A model generated the notes under the pieces. That model was not told where the DNA came from. It saw nothing but the letters and a program-made list of their open reading frames with translations, and made no database searches. Shown here piece by piece: positions 8,591 through 23,606 of a stretch of 64,000 bases of DNA. The stretch covers positions 2,046,001 to 2,110,000 of the forward strand of contig NZ_CP094289.1 of NCBI RefSeq assembly GCF_022759505.1. Reading direction: 5' to 3'. The first letter of the stretch is position 1. The number at the start of each line of letters is the position of its first letter. Origin of the DNA: Georgenia sp. TF02-10 (GTDB taxonomy: Bacteria > Actinomycetota > Actinomycetes > Actinomycetales > Actinomycetaceae). A program made the position numbers and the translations under genes.

Positions 8591-9442
8591 TCAGCGGTCG
8601 AGAGCCGCCCGGGCCTCGGCGACGCCTCGGTCCACCGCCGCGCGCAGGCCGGTGGGACCGGCCCCCAGTACGCTTCGGGACACGTGGGCGAGCACCTGCC
8701 GGCGGGCCGGGCCAAACACGCGCGCGAGCTCGTCGGCACCGGCGCCCTGCGCGCCCACGCCCGGCGCGAGCAGCGGCCCGCCTGCTCCGGCGAGGTCCAG
8801 GCCGAGGTCGGCGACGGTCGAGCCGACGGTGGCGCCGACCACAAGCCCGACGGACCCCAGCCGCTCCCCCGGCGCCGCGGCGTTGGCGGCGCGGACGCCG
8901 TCGACCATCTGCCGGGCCACCGGGCCCGCCGGGCCGGTGGCGTGCTGCACCGTCGCGCCCTCCGGGTTGGAGGTCAGGGCGAGGACGAAGACGCCACGGC
9001 CCTCCGCCCGGGCGAGGTCCAGCGCCGGGCGCAGGGACCCGAAGCCGAGGTAGGGCGAGACCGTGATGGCGTCGGCCGCGAGCGGGGCGCCGGGGCGGAG
9101 GTAGGCGTCGGCGTAGCCGGCCATGGTGGAGCCGACGTCCCCGCGCTTGACGTCGAGGATGGTGAGGGTGCCCGCGGCGCGGGCGGCGGCGAGCACCTCC
9201 TCCAGCACCCGGACACCGTCGGCGCCGTGCCGCTCGAAGAACGCAGCCTGCGGCTTGAGCGCTGCGACGTGCCCGCCGAGGGCGTCGACCACGGTCAGGG
9301 CGAAGGTGCGCAGCCCGGCGGCGTCGTCGGGCAGCCCCCAGTCGGCCAGCAGGCCGGGGTGCGGGTCGATGCCCACGCAGACCGGGCCGTGGGCGTCCAT
9401 CGCGTCGGCGAGCCGGTCGCCGAACGGTGCAGGGGGCGTCAT
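8591..9442 (-). CDS. pyrF: Orotidine 5'-phosphate decarboxylase
   Basis: PyrF catalyses the last step of UMP synthesis, decarboxylating OMP. The 283-residue protein is of the longer actinobacterial type, with the catalytic Asp-Lys-Asp signature as LDVKRGDVGSTMAGYA near residues 95-110 and the N-terminal VCVGIDPHPGLL. The C-terminal half has the phosphate-binding segment LAPGVGAQGAG. The ATG at 9442 gives a normal N-terminus. It lies 161 nt after carB on the same strand; pyrD, often between them, is absent from this cluster. Confidence 0.95.
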   Translation of the reverse strand: MTPPAPFGDRLADAMDAHGPVCVGIDPHPGLLADWGLPDDAAGLRTFALTVVDALGGHVAALKPQAAFFERHGADGVRVLEEVLAAARAAGTLTILDVKRGDVGSTMAGYADAYLRPGAPLAADAITVSPYLGFGSLRPALDLARAEGRGVFVLALTSNPEGATVQHATGPAGPVARQMVDGVRAANAAAPGERLGSVGLVVGATVGSTVADLGLDLAGAGGPLLAPGVGAQGAGADELARVFGPARRQVLAHVSRSVLGAGPTGLRAAVDRGVAEARAALDR

Positions 9443-9603
9443 GGGCAGTCTCCGATCGTTGCGCGGTGCGCCGTCGGCGGGCGCCGGAACGTGCGCAGGA
9501 AGGTCGTGGCCAGGCGTCGGAACGGCGCGCTGCTCGTCCTGGCCGGTTGCCGGACCGGCGGGTCCGGGCGGCACGGCCGCTCGCCGAGACGGTGCGCTCG
9601 CCG

Positions 9604-13136
<3,533 letters not shown>

Positions 13137-13137
<1 letters not shown>

Positions 13138-14525
13138 CAGCGGGCCTCGCTCTCGGTGGTGGGGTCGGGGGTGGTCGCGGACTCAGCGGGGCCGGTGCCC
13201 TCGGTCGTGCCGAGGGCACCGCTGCCAGCGGCGCCGCTGCCGGCGGCGCCGCTGGTGCCGGCGCCGTCGCCGCTGGTGCCGGAGCCGCTGGTGCCGCCGC
13301 CGTCGCCGCGGCGCTCGCGGATCAGCCGGACGAACCGGTCGAAGAGGTGCTCGGCGTCGTGCGGGCCGGCGGCCGCCTCCGGGTGGTACTGCACCGAGAA
13401 GGCCGGGACGTCCAGGGCGCGCAGGCCCTCCACGACGTTGTCGTTCAGCGCGACGTGGGAGACCTCCACCCGGCCGTACCGGCCGCCGTCGTAGGGCGCC
13501 ACCGACGGCTCCCCCACCGGGGCGTCGACGGCGAAGCCGTGGTTGTGGGCGGTGATCTCCACCTTGCCGGTGGTCTTGTCCAGCACCGGCTGGTTGACGC
13601 CGCGGTGGCCGTACTCGAGCTTGAAGGTGCCGTAGCCCAGCGCCCGGCCGAGCAGCTGGTTGCCAAAGCAGATCCCGAAGAACGGCACGCCGGCGTCCAG
13701 CACCCCGCGCAGCAGGTCCACCTCGTGGGTGGCCGCCTCCGGGTCGCCCGGCCCGTTCGAGAAGAACACCCCGTCCGGCTCCAGCGCGAGCACCTCGGCG
13801 AGGGTGACCTGCTGCGGGACGACGTGCATTCGCAGGCCCCGCTCGGCCATCTGCTGGGGGGTGCGGGCCTTGATCCCCAGGTCCACCGCGACGACGGTGG
13901 CCACCGGCTCCCGCCCGGCGTGCGCGCCGGCCGGCTCCACCACGTAGGCCGCCGGGGTGGTGACCTCCCCGGCCAGGTCCGCCCCGCGCATCGGCGGGGA
14001 CTCCCGGACCACGTCCAGCAGCACCTCGCGGGCCTGCTCGCTCAGGTGCGCCGCGCCGGCCGGCAGCGCCGCGCCGGAGAAGATCCCGGCCCGCATGACG
14101 CCCCGGTCGCGCAGGTGCCGGGTCAGCGCCCGGGTGTCGACGTCGCAGATGCCGACGACGCCCTGGTCGGCCAGCTCGTCCTCGAGCTCGCGCTGGGCCC
14201 GCCAGCTGGAGGCCCGGCGGGCCGCGTCCCGCACGACGAACCCGGCCACCCAGACCCGCGTGGACTCGGTGTCCTCGTCGTTGACCCCGGTGTTGCCGAT
14301 GTGCGGGGCGGTCATCACGACGATCTGCCGGTGGTAGGAGGGGTCGGTCAGCGTCTCCTGGTAGCCGGTCATGCCGGTGGCGAAGACGATCTCGCCCACC
14401 GTGCGGCCGGTGGCCGCGTAGGCGTTGCCGCGCAGCACCAGCCCGTCCTCCAGGACGATCAGGGCCGGCTCGCGCCGGGCCCCGCGGGGGGCGGTGCCGG
14501 TGACCTCGGACAGGGTCGCGGTCAT
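13137..14525 (-). CDS. carA: Carbamoyl-phosphate synthase small (glutaminase) subunit
   Basis: CarA hydrolyses glutamine and passes ammonia to CarB. The 462-residue protein has the N-terminal small-subunit domain ([35 protein letters not shown]) and a class I glutamine amidotransferase domain with the nucleophile Cys in [16 protein letters not shown] and the His-Glu of [12 protein letters not shown]. After the catalytic domain comes a tail of about 55 residues almost entirely Gly, Ser, Thr and Ala, which accounts for the excess over the usual 380-400. Its ATG overlaps the pyrC stop by four bases (ATGA). Confidence 0.97.
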
Positions 14526-16005
14526 CCGCGGACCTCCTCTCGCGCCCGGGGGGCGCCGTCGTCGTGGGCCGGGGGGACGCCGGCCGGCGTACCGGGGGCG
14601 GCGTCGTGCGGGGCGGCGGCCGGCCTCGCCGCGCCGGTGCCGCGGCTCGGTGCACCGGCGTCCCGGGTCCCCGCGCCGCCGTCGGGCGTGCCCGCGGCGG
14701 TCTCCCGCGGCACGGGCGCGCCGTCGAGCACGGTGGCCCGGCCGTGCAGGAACGTGGCCACCACCCGGCCGGGCAGCTCCCGGCCGGCGAACGGGGTGTT
14801 GCGGCTGCGGCTGGCCTGGGCGGCGGGGGCGACCACCCGCCGTGCGGCCGGGTCCACCAGCGTCACGTTGGCCGGCTCGCCGACGGCGAGGGGCCGGCCC
14901 TGGTCGGCGACCCGGCCGATCCGGGCCGGGGCGGTCGAGAGCACCCGGGCGACGTCGGCCCAGCCCAGCCGGCCGGCGTCGACCATGACCTCCTGGACCA
15001 CCGGCAGGGCGGTCTCCAGCCCGGTCATCCCGAACGCGCCGGCGGCCCACTCGCAGTCCTTGTCCTCGGCCGGGTGCGGGGCGTGGTCGGTGGCGACGAC
15101 GTCGATCGTGCCGTCGGCCAGGCCGGCCCGCACCGCCTCGACGTCCTCGGCGGTGCGCAGCGGCGGGTTGACCTTGAACCGGGGGTCGTAGGAGCGGGCG
15201 AGCTCGTCGGTGAGCAGCAGGTGGTGCGGGGTGACCTCGGCGGTGACCGCGATGCCGCGGGCCTTGGCCCAGCGGACGATGTCCACGCTGCCGGCGGTGG
15301 ACAGGTGGCACACGTGCAGCCGGGAGCCGACGTGCTCGGCGAGCAGGACGTCCCGGGCGATGATCGACTCCTCGGCCACCGCCGGCCAGCCGGTCAGGCC
15401 GAGCTCGGCGGAGACCGCCCCCTCGTGCATCTGGGCGCCCTCGGTCAGCCGGGGCTCCTGGGCGTGCTGGGCGATCACGCCGTCGACGCTCTTGACGTAC
15501 TCCAGCGCCCGGCGCATCAGGACCGGGTCGGCCACGCACCGGCCATCGTCGGAGAAGACCCGGACCCGGGCCGCGGACGCGGCCATCGCGCCGAGCTCGG
15601 CGAGGACCTCCCCGGCCAGCCCGACCGACACCGCCCCGACCGGGCGCACGTCCACCCAGCCGGCCTGCCGGCCCAGGTTCCACACCTGCTCCACCACGCC
15701 GGCGGTGTCCGCGACCGGGGCGGTGTTGGCCATCGCGTGCACGGCGGTGAACCCGCCGAGGGCGGCGGCGCGGGTGCCGGTGGCGACGGTCTCGGCGTCC
15801 TCCCGGCCGGGCTCGCGCAGGTGGGTGTGCAGGTCGACCAGGCCGGGCAGGGCGACCAGGCCGTCCGCCTCGAGAGTGACGACGTCGGTGGCGGACTGGG
15901 CCGCGCGGGCGGCGTCGGCGCCGACGGCCTCGATGACGCCGCCGGCGAGGAGCAGGTCCGCCGGGGCGCCGCCGAGCGGCCGGGCCCCGCGGATGAGGTA
16001 GGCGG

Positions 16006-16009
<4 letters not shown>
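14522..16009 (-). CDS. pyrC: Dihydroorotase
   Basis: PyrC cyclises carbamoyl aspartate to dihydroorotate. The 495-residue class I enzyme has the metal-binding [10 protein letters not shown] near residue 60, the substrate region [10 protein letters not shown] (usual MPNT), the later VCHLSTAGS and the [12 protein letters not shown] loop. The start is a GTG whose bases overlap the pyrB stop (GTGA). The final 65 residues (after [14 protein letters not shown]) are a Gly/Ala/Pro-rich tail, longer than in typical 430-residue homologues. Confidence 0.96.
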
Positions 16010-18165
<2,156 letters not shown>

Positions 18166-18166
18166 G

Positions 18167-18395
18167 CTATCGCCCCGTCTCGGCTGCGAGCAACTCCTCG
18201 ATGCGCTCGGAGACGTCGCCGCGGCCGCTGCACCCGGCTGCTGCCGCGCCGAGCCGGCGGCGGCTCGAGCCCCGGGCCGAGGTAGGCCTCGAGCGCCGCA
18301 CGGATGATGGCGCCGACGGTCGTTCCGCGGCGCTGGGCTTCCTGGCGCAGCCGGGCGTGGAGCGCGTCCGGGAGCATGAGGGCGGTCCGCTTCAT
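18167..18395 (-). pseudogene. Ribbon-helix-helix (VapB-like) antitoxin, frameshifted
   Basis: From ATG 18395 the frame encodes MKRTALMLPDALHARLRQEA then RRGTTVGAIIRAALEAYLG, a typical ribbon-helix-helix DNA-binding domain. After about residue 45 the open frame turns into Arg-rich nonsense to a stop at 18126. The +1 frame in the same stretch reads GRGDVSERIEELLAAETGR and stops at 18167-18169, which is the sort of C-terminal toxin-binding tail seen in such antitoxins. A single-base indel around 18230-18265 therefore probably broke the gene. The unshifted version would be an 89-residue protein whose DNA-binding half may still work. Confidence 0.5.
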
Positions 18396-18482
18396 AGGCA
18401 CCAGCATGCCTTTCAGTCCGCTGGTCTGTGCCCCGACGACCGATCTGTGCCTTTTGCGCATCGGTGGTCCCGGAGACTGGCG

Positions 18483-18974
18483 TCAGTGCGCCGACTCCTC
18501 CGCCAGCAGCCGGCCGAGGAGGTCCAGGGCGCGCAGGGTGGTGGCCTGCAGGACCTCCGGGGGCCCGCCGTCGAGGTGGTGCTCCTCGCTGACGGTCCGG
18601 CCGCCGCGGCAGCCGCCGACGAACACGGTGCCCGCGGGCTTCCCCTCCTCCTCGGTGGGCCCGCCCACCCCGGTGACCGCGACCGCGACGTCGGCCCGGA
18701 GCAGCCGGGCGACGCCCGCCGCCATTTGCTCCGCGCACGCGGCCGTGACGACCGGGCCCCGCTCGACCCCCAGGACCTCGTACTTCGTCTCCGAGGTGTA
18801 GGCCACCACCCCGCCGGCGAACCAGGTGGAGGACGCCTCCGCCGCCCCGAGCTGGGTGGCGATGAGGCCGGCGGTCAGGGACTCGGCGACGGCGACCGTG
18901 CGGCCGGATCCGTCGACGTGCTCTGCGATGCGGGCGAGGAGCGGCTGGGCGCCGTCCAGGACGGTCTGGGTCAC
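18483..18974 (-). CDS. CinA C-terminal-type nicotinamide-nucleotide amidohydrolase
   Basis: A 163-residue protein consisting of the CinA C-terminal domain alone (PncC type), which deamidates NMN to nicotinate mononucleotide. Characteristic stretches are VAVAESLTAGLIATQLG, TWFAGGVVAYTSETK and the DVAVAVTGVGGPTEEEGKPAGTVF loop. The GTG start at 18974 matches the usual N-terminus of stand-alone members. The nucleotide-binding MoCF domain of full-length CinA is absent. It sits alone between the antitoxin-like gene and nusB. Confidence 0.9.
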   Translation of the reverse strand: MTQTVLDGAQPLLARIAEHVDGSGRTVAVAESLTAGLIATQLGAAEASSTWFAGGVVAYTSETKYEVLGVERGPVVTAACAEQMAAGVARLLRADVAVAVTGVGGPTEEEGKPAGTVFVGGCRGGRTVSEEHHLDGGPPEVLQATTLRALDLLGRLLAEESAH

Positions 18975-19150
18975 CCAAGCATCCTGCCGCCCGGTTCCGG
19001 CTGCTGCACGTCCGGAGGGCTGTGGTGAGAGGCACGGCACCCGGCGCTCGCCGTCGCCCGCAGGGACCGACGCCCGCGGACCGACGACGTCCCCGGCCCC
19101 GCGCCGTCGCCGACGACTCCCCCGACCGGGCGCCGTCGGCCGAGAGATCC

Positions 19151-19573
19151 TCAGAGCGTGGGCTTGAGCTCCAGCAGCCGGCCGAGCAGTCCGTTGACAA
19201 ACCCCGGGGACTCCTCGGTGGACAGCTCGGTGGCCAAGCCGACCGCCTCGTCCACGGCGACGGCGTCCGGGACGTCGTCGTTGTACAGCAGCTCCCAGGT
19301 GCCCAGCCGCAGGATGCACCGGTCGACCACCGGCATCCGGTCCAGCGCCCACCCCTGGGAGTAGGTGCTCAGCAGCTCGTCGATCTCCGGCAGGTGCTCG
19401 GCCACGCCGGTGACGATCTCCGCGGCGTACGGCGGGAAGGGTCCCTGCGCGACGGTGACCTCCCGGCGCTCGGCGAGCAGCGCGAGCAGGCCGGCGGGGG
19501 TGCTGCGGCCCTTCTGGTCGGCCTCGAAGAGGACGTCGAGGGCGCGGCGGCGGGCCTTGGTGCGGGCGGCCAC
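19151..19573 (-). CDS. nusB: Transcription antitermination factor NusB
   Basis: NusB binds boxA RNA with NusE/S10 in rRNA antitermination complexes. The 140-residue all-helical protein begins ARTKARRRALDVLFEADQKG, has the conserved EIDELLSTYSQGWALDRMPVVDRCILRLG segment and ends with the VNGLLGRLLEL helix. Length is typical. The GTG start is one base beyond the efp stop, so it is translated directly after efp. Confidence 0.96.
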   Translation of the reverse strand: MAARTKARRRALDVLFEADQKGRSTPAGLLALLAERREVTVAQGPFPPYAAEIVTGVAEHLPEIDELLSTYSQGWALDRMPVVDRCILRLGTWELLYNDDVPDAVAVDEAVGLATELSTEESPGFVNGLLGRLLELKPTL

Positions 19574-19574
19574 G

Positions 19575-20135
19575 TCAGCTGACGCGGCTCAGGTAGTCCC
19601 CGGAGCGGGTGTCGACCTTGACCTTGTTGCCGGTCTCGACGAACAGCGGGACCTGGATCTCATACCCGGTCGCCAGGGTGGCAGGCTTGGTCCCGGCGGA
19701 GGACCGGTCGCCCTGCAGGCCGGGCTCGGTGTAGGTGACCTCCAGCACCACCGAGGCCGGGAGCTCGACGAACAGCACGCTGCCCTCGTGCGTGGCGACC
19801 ACCGCGTCCTGGTTCTCCAGCAGGAAGTGCGCCGCGTCCCCGACGGTCTCGGCCGGGATCGGGATCTGCTCGTAGGTGCTGGAGTCCATGAAGACGAAGT
19901 CGTCGCCGTCCCGGTACAGGTACTGCATGTCGCGCCGGTCCACGGTCGCGGTGTCCACCTTCACGCCCGCGTTGAACGTCCGGTCCACGGTCTTGCCGGA
20001 GAGGACGTTCTTGATCTTGGTGCGCACGAACGCCGGCCCCTTGCCGGGCTTGACGTGCTGGAACCCCACGACCTGCCACAGCTGTCCGTCGATGTTGAGC
20101 ACCAGACCGTTCTTCAGGTCGTTGGTCGTCGCCAC
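19575..20135 (-). CDS. efp: Elongation factor P
   Basis: EF-P rescues ribosomes stalled on polyproline runs, relevant in a genome whose proteins carry many Pro-rich tails. The 186-residue protein has three OB-like domains, starting [22 protein letters not shown]; the tip loop reads [14 protein letters not shown] with the conserved lysine in PGKGP. No modification enzymes (EpmA, EarP) are visible nearby. GTG start at 20135. It is co-transcribed with nusB, one base apart. Confidence 0.96.
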   Translation of the reverse strand: MATTNDLKNGLVLNIDGQLWQVVGFQHVKPGKGPAFVRTKIKNVLSGKTVDRTFNAGVKVDTATVDRRDMQYLYRDGDDFVFMDSSTYEQIPIPAETVGDAAHFLLENQDAVVATHEGSVLFVELPASVVLEVTYTEPGLQGDRSSAGTKPATLATGYEIQVPLFVETGNKVKVDTRSGDYLSRVS

Positions 20136-20208
20136 GTGGCCTCTCGTTCCTCTGCGTCGGTGTCGGAGCCCGGCCCCGCGGGTGGGCGGTCGGCCCGGGC
20201 AGCGCCGG

Positions 20209-20589
20209 TCAGGATACCGCGCGCAGGACCAGGGCGCCGAGGACGGCGCTGCCGCCGGCCCACACGTAGCTGGCCAGGGTGCCGATGATGAACCGCTCGG
20301 CCGCCGGGCTGCGCTTGTCCGGGTGCGCCTCGCGCAGCTCGGGGTAGCGGCCCAGGCCCTTGACGGCCAGGACGACGGCGGTCGCCTCGGGGTAGCCGGC
20401 CAGGACCGCCCCGGTGATGGCGAGCCGCTCGAGCATCCCGATCCACGTCCCGCCGCGCAGCACGCCGGTGTGCGCCGGACCGGGTTCGACCCGGCGCAGC
20501 AGGGTGCCGACGACCACCCGGCCGACGAGCACGGACACGACCAGCACGACGACGACCACGCCGGCCTGGATGGCCGCCTCGCCGGTCAC
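20209..20589 (-). CDS. DUF3307-like small membrane protein
   Basis: A 126-residue protein with three likely membrane helices ([20 protein letters not shown] near the start, a middle helix in [21 protein letters not shown] and a C-terminal helix). The core pattern LERL-x12-EA-x5-KGLGRYPEL followed by [16 protein letters not shown] resembles the C-terminal part of DUF3307 proteins, which are often encoded next to SatD. The GTG start overlaps the stop of the SatD-like gene (GTGA), so the two are coupled. Function is unknown for the whole family. Confidence 0.6.
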   Translation of the reverse strand: MTGEAAIQAGVVVVVLVVSVLVGRVVVGTLLRRVEPGPAHTGVLRGGTWIGMLERLAITGAVLAGYPEATAVVLAVKGLGRYPELREAHPDKRSPAAERFIIGTLASYVWAGGSAVLGALVLRAVS

Positions 20590-21224
20590 CGGGCCGCTCC
20601 CGCTGCCCCGCGGGTCGCCGGGCCGCCCCCCGCGGCCGCGAGCAGGCGGGCGGCGAGCGGCCGGGCCCCGCGCTCCTCGGCCAGCAGCGCCGACCGGGCC
20701 CGCTGGCTGACCGCCTGCTCGGAGATGCCCAGCCGGGCGGCGACGTCCTTCTGCCGGGCCCCCGGGGCGAGGAGCTCGGCCACCTCCCAGCCGGCGGCGC
20801 TGCGGCGGCGGACGACGGCGGCCAGCAGCTGGAGCAGGGCGGTCGCGTCCGCGGCGGCCGCCTCGTCGGTGCCGGCGACGACGACCGGCGCCGGCACCGC
20901 GCGGCCGCGGGCCCGCTCGACGGCGGCCCGGGCGTGGACGAAGGCCGGGCCCGAGCTGGCCCGGGCGGAGGGTCCGAGCTCGGTGACGGGCCCGGCGCCG
21001 ATCCCGACCGCCCAGTCCCGGCGGCGCATGAGCTCCAGGGCGAGGTCGACGGCGGCGCCGGGGTCGTCGAGCAGCACCTGCACCTCGTCCCCCACGGTCC
21101 GCTCGAGCGGGCGGACGACGGCGTCGGCATGCTCCTCCTGCCACGGCGCGAGGCCGGCGAGCAGGTCCTCGACGCGGTCACCGCGCCGGGTGCTCGCGTG
21201 CTGGTCGGCGGTCAGCACCCACAT
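20586..21224 (-). CDS. SatD-like protein with C-terminal helix-turn-helix
   Basis: A 212-residue two-part protein. Residues 1-115 resemble the SatD family: LTADQHAS near the start, RTVGDEVQVLLDDPGAAVDL, then VGIGAGPV and SSGPAFVHARAAVE. The order GDE, VGIGxGxV, GPAxxxAR recalls degenerate class III nucleotidyl cyclase folds. Residues 140-185 form a helix-turn-helix (KDVAARLGISEQAVSQRARS). It is followed without gap by a DUF3307-like membrane gene. The ATG at 21224 lies six bases after a -10 element, so the mRNA is probably leaderless. Role unknown; a regulator controlling its own two-gene operon through the dyads upstream is the simplest reading. Confidence 0.65.
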   Translation of the reverse strand: MWVLTADQHASTRRGDRVEDLLAGLAPWQEEHADAVVRPLERTVGDEVQVLLDDPGAAVDLALELMRRRDWAVGIGAGPVTELGPSARASSGPAFVHARAAVERARGRAVPAPVVVAGTDEAAAADATALLQLLAAVVRRRSAAGWEVAELLAPGARQKDVAARLGISEQAVSQRARSALLAEERGARPLAARLLAAAGGGPATRGAAGAAR

Positions 21225-21230
21225 GCCGCA

Positions 21231-21288
21231 AGGCTATGACCTTGAGTCATGGGTATCAAGTCTGCGGACTTGATAGCTGCGGATCAAG
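21231..21288 (-). promoter_or_regulatory. satD-like promoter with two CTTGA-N10-TCAAG dyads
   Basis: On the minus strand -35 TTGATA (21254-21259), a 17-bp spacer and -10 TAGCCT (21231-21236) place initiation at or next to the ATG at 21224. Two 20-bp dyads CTTGA-N10-TCAAG lie at 21241-21260 and 21269-21288, and a perfect 9-bp inverted repeat TATCAAGTC-N4-GACTTGATA spans 21254-21275. The proximal dyad covers the -35. The stop codon of the upstream shikimate kinase paralogue (21256-21258) lies inside the operator. Confidence 0.7.
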
Positions 21289-21831
21289 GTCCCGGGGCAG
21301 CGCACCCGGCTCTGCCCGGGTGGCGCCGAGGTGCACGACAACGGCGTCGGCGACCTCGGCCACACCCAGGTTAGTGGTGTCCACCACTCTCGAGGCGGCC
21401 GCGGCGTAGACCGGGCGGCGGGCCTCGGCCAGCGCCGCGAACGTCGCCCGCGGGCTGCCCACGACGACCGCACGCGGGGCGTTGAGCCCGAGCCGCGGCA
21501 CGGCCGCGGACAGGGCGACGTCGAGAAAGACCACCGTCCCGCCGTCGGCCCGGTACCGGTCCAGCTCGTCGGTGGCGGCGGCGACGGCGCCGCTGCCCAG
21601 CGCCAGGACGCCCGGCCGGGCCATGGCGTCGGCGACCACCGCCCGCTCCCGCTCCCGGAAGACCTCCTCGCCGAGGTCGAGGAAGAGGTCCCCGACGGTG
21701 GTGCCCGCGCGCTCGGCGAGGGCCTCGTCGGTGTCGACCACCGGCAGGCCCAGGCGCCGGCCGATCTCGCCGGCGACGACGGACTTCCCCGCCCCCGGCG
21801 GGCCGATCAGGATGACGGTGGGTGCGCTCAC
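21256..21831 (-). CDS. Shikimate kinase paralogue, stand-alone
   Basis: A 191-residue P-loop kinase of the shikimate kinase family: LIGPPGAGKSVVAGEIGRRL near residue 8, LPVVDTDEALAERAG with the substrate Asp, and EEVFRERE with the conserved Arg. The shikimate-binding GGG loop reads LALGSGAV, that is GSG, a change at a normally invariant glycine. A complete shikimate kinase domain is fused to AroB just upstream, so this copy is redundant and may have a changed or weak activity. GTG start at 21831, 29 nt after the aroB stop. The C-terminal 25 residues are unstructured and overlap the promoter of the next operon. Confidence 0.8.
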   Translation of the reverse strand: MSAPTVILIGPPGAGKSVVAGEIGRRLGLPVVDTDEALAERAGTTVGDLFLDLGEEVFRERERAVVADAMARPGVLALGSGAVAAATDELDRYRADGGTVVFLDVALSAAVPRLGLNAPRAVVVGSPRATFAALAEARRPVYAAAASRVVDTTNLGVAEVADAVVVHLGATRAEPGALPRDLDPQLSSPQT

Positions 21832-21860
21832 CCCCGCACCGTACGCCGCGCCGTCGGGCG

Positions 21861-23606
21861 TCAGGCTCCGACGGCGGCGAAGGCGGCGGCGAGCTGGTCG
21901 GGGGTGGGGTCGCGGAAGACCTGCGGGGCGCCGACGTCGGTGAGCACGACGAACCGCAGCGCGTCGCCGCGAACCTTCTTGTCGTGCCGCATCGCCTCGA
22001 GCAGCCGGGCCCGGTCCCCACCCGGGTAGGCGGTGGGCAGGCCGAGCATCGTCAGGACCGCGCGGTGGCGGGCCACGAGGTCCTCGCCCAGCAGCCCGGC
22101 GGCGCGGGCCAGCTCGGCGACGAAGACCATCCCGACGGCGACCGCGTCGCCATGGCGCCACCGGTAGCCCTCCACCCGCTCCACCGCGTGGCCGAAGGTG
22201 TGGCCGTAGTTGAGGATCTCCCGCAGCCCGGCCTCGCGCAGGTCCTCCCCGACCACCCGCGCCTTGACGGCCACCGCCCGCTCGACGAGCTCGCGCAGCA
22301 CCGGCGAGCCCGGGTCCTGGGCGGCCGCGCCGCCGTCGGCCTCGACGAGCCGGAGGATCTGCGGGTCGGCGATGAACCCGCACTTGACCACCTCGGCCAG
22401 GCCCGCCCGCAGGTCCGGCGCGGGCAGGGTGGTGAGGGCGTCGAGGTCGCAGACCACCCCGGCCGGCGGGTGGAAGGCGCCGACGAGGTTCTTGCCGTGG
22501 GCGGTGTTGATGCCGGTCTTGCCGCCGACCGCGGCGTCGACCATGCCGAGCAGGGTCGTGGGCACGTTCACCAGCCGGACCCCGCGCAGCCAGGTGGCGG
22601 CGACGAACCCGGCCACGTCGGTGGTGGCGCCGCCGCCGAGGGCGACGACGACGTCCTCCCGGCCGAAGCGGTGCTCGCCGAGCAGGTCCCAGCACCCCTG
22701 CACGACGGCGGCCGTCTTGGCCGCCTCGGCGTCCGGCAGGACCTGGCGCAGCACCGTGCGCCCGCCCTGCTCCAGGTGCTGGGCGAGGGTGGCGGCACGC
22801 CCGGCCAGCGCGGCCGGGTGGGCGAGCAGCACCCGCCGGGCGGCGTCCCCGACGAGCTCGGCGACGGCACCGTCGAGGCCGCGGCCGACGAAGACGTCGT
22901 AGGGGGCGGCGCCGGCCACCGGGATGCGGGTGGGGCCGGTCGCTGCTTCGTGGCCGCCGGCGGCGGTGCTCGGCGGGACCGGGACGGTGGTGGTGGTGCT
23001 CGGCGATACCGGGGCGGCGACGGTGACCCTGGGCGGGACGGAAGCGACCCCGACGGCGGCCGCGGCGCCCTCGGGGGCGGTCGCGTCGGCGAGGGCGGTG
23101 GTGCCCGGGAGGCGGTGGAGCACCTCCTCGGCCACCTCCTCGGCGGTCTGGCCGGCCGTGCTCACCACGATGGTGGCCGCCTCGGTGTACGCGTCGCGCC
23201 GCTGCGCCACCAGGGTCCGCAACCGTCCCTCGACGTCCCCGGCCAGCAGCGGGCGGACCTCGGAGGCCTGCACCCGGCGGGCGCCCTCGGCGGCGTCGAC
23301 GTCGAGGAAGACGACGGCGTGGTCGACCAGCGCCGCCCGGGTGGCGGGGTGGACCGGGGCGCCGCCGCCGAGCGCGAGGACGCCGTCGTGCTCGGTGAGC
23401 AGCCGGGTGATGGTGGCGTGCTCGAGGTCGCGGAAGGCCGGCTCGCCGGCGGCGGCGAAGATCTCCGGGATGGAGCGCCCGGTGATGCGCTCGACCTCGG
23501 TGTCGGCGTCGAGGAACGGCAGCGCGAGGCGCTCGGCGAGGAGCCGGCCGACGGTGGACTTGCCCGCCCCGGGCGGTCCGACGAGCACGATGCGGGGTCT
23601 GCGCAC
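21861..23606 (-). CDS. aroKB: Fused shikimate kinase/3-dehydroquinate synthase
   Basis: A 581-residue fusion. Residues 1-168 are shikimate kinase (VLVGPPGAGKSTVGRLLAER, FLDADTEVER, FRDLE, LALGGGAPVHP with an intact GGG). Residues 169-225 are an Ala/Pro/Thr/Val linker. Residues 226-581 are AroB, with the NAD-binding VVALGGGATTDVAGFVAATW, PTTLLGMVDAAVGGKTGIN and the metal-binding LNYGHTFGHAVE histidines. AroB cyclises DAHP to 3-dehydroquinate; AroK phosphorylates shikimate. A fused AroKB is known in Thermotoga; in most actinobacteria the genes are separate. The frame is continuous and the GTG start at 23606 is immediately before the kinase fold. Confidence 0.93.
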   Translation of the reverse strand: MRRPRIVLVGPPGAGKSTVGRLLAERLALPFLDADTEVERITGRSIPEIFAAAGEPAFRDLEHATITRLLTEHDGVLALGGGAPVHPATRAALVDHAVVFLDVDAAEGARRVQASEVRPLLAGDVEGRLRTLVAQRRDAYTEAATIVVSTAGQTAEEVAEEVLHRLPGTTALADATAPEGAAAAVGVASVPPRVTVAAPVSPSTTTTVPVPPSTAAGGHEAATGPTRIPVAGAAPYDVFVGRGLDGAVAELVGDAARRVLLAHPAALAGRAATLAQHLEQGGRTVLRQVLPDAEAAKTAAVVQGCWDLLGEHRFGREDVVVALGGGATTDVAGFVAATWLRGVRLVNVPTTLLGMVDAAVGGKTGINTAHGKNLVGAFHPPAGVVCDLDALTTLPAPDLRAGLAEVVKCGFIADPQILRLVEADGGAAAQDPGSPVLRELVERAVAVKARVVGEDLREAGLREILNYGHTFGHAVERVEGYRWRHGDAVAVGMVFVAELARAAGLLGEDLVARHRAVLTMLGLPTAYPGGDRARLLEAMRHDKKVRGDALRFVVLTDVGAPQVFRDPTPDQLAAAFAAVGA

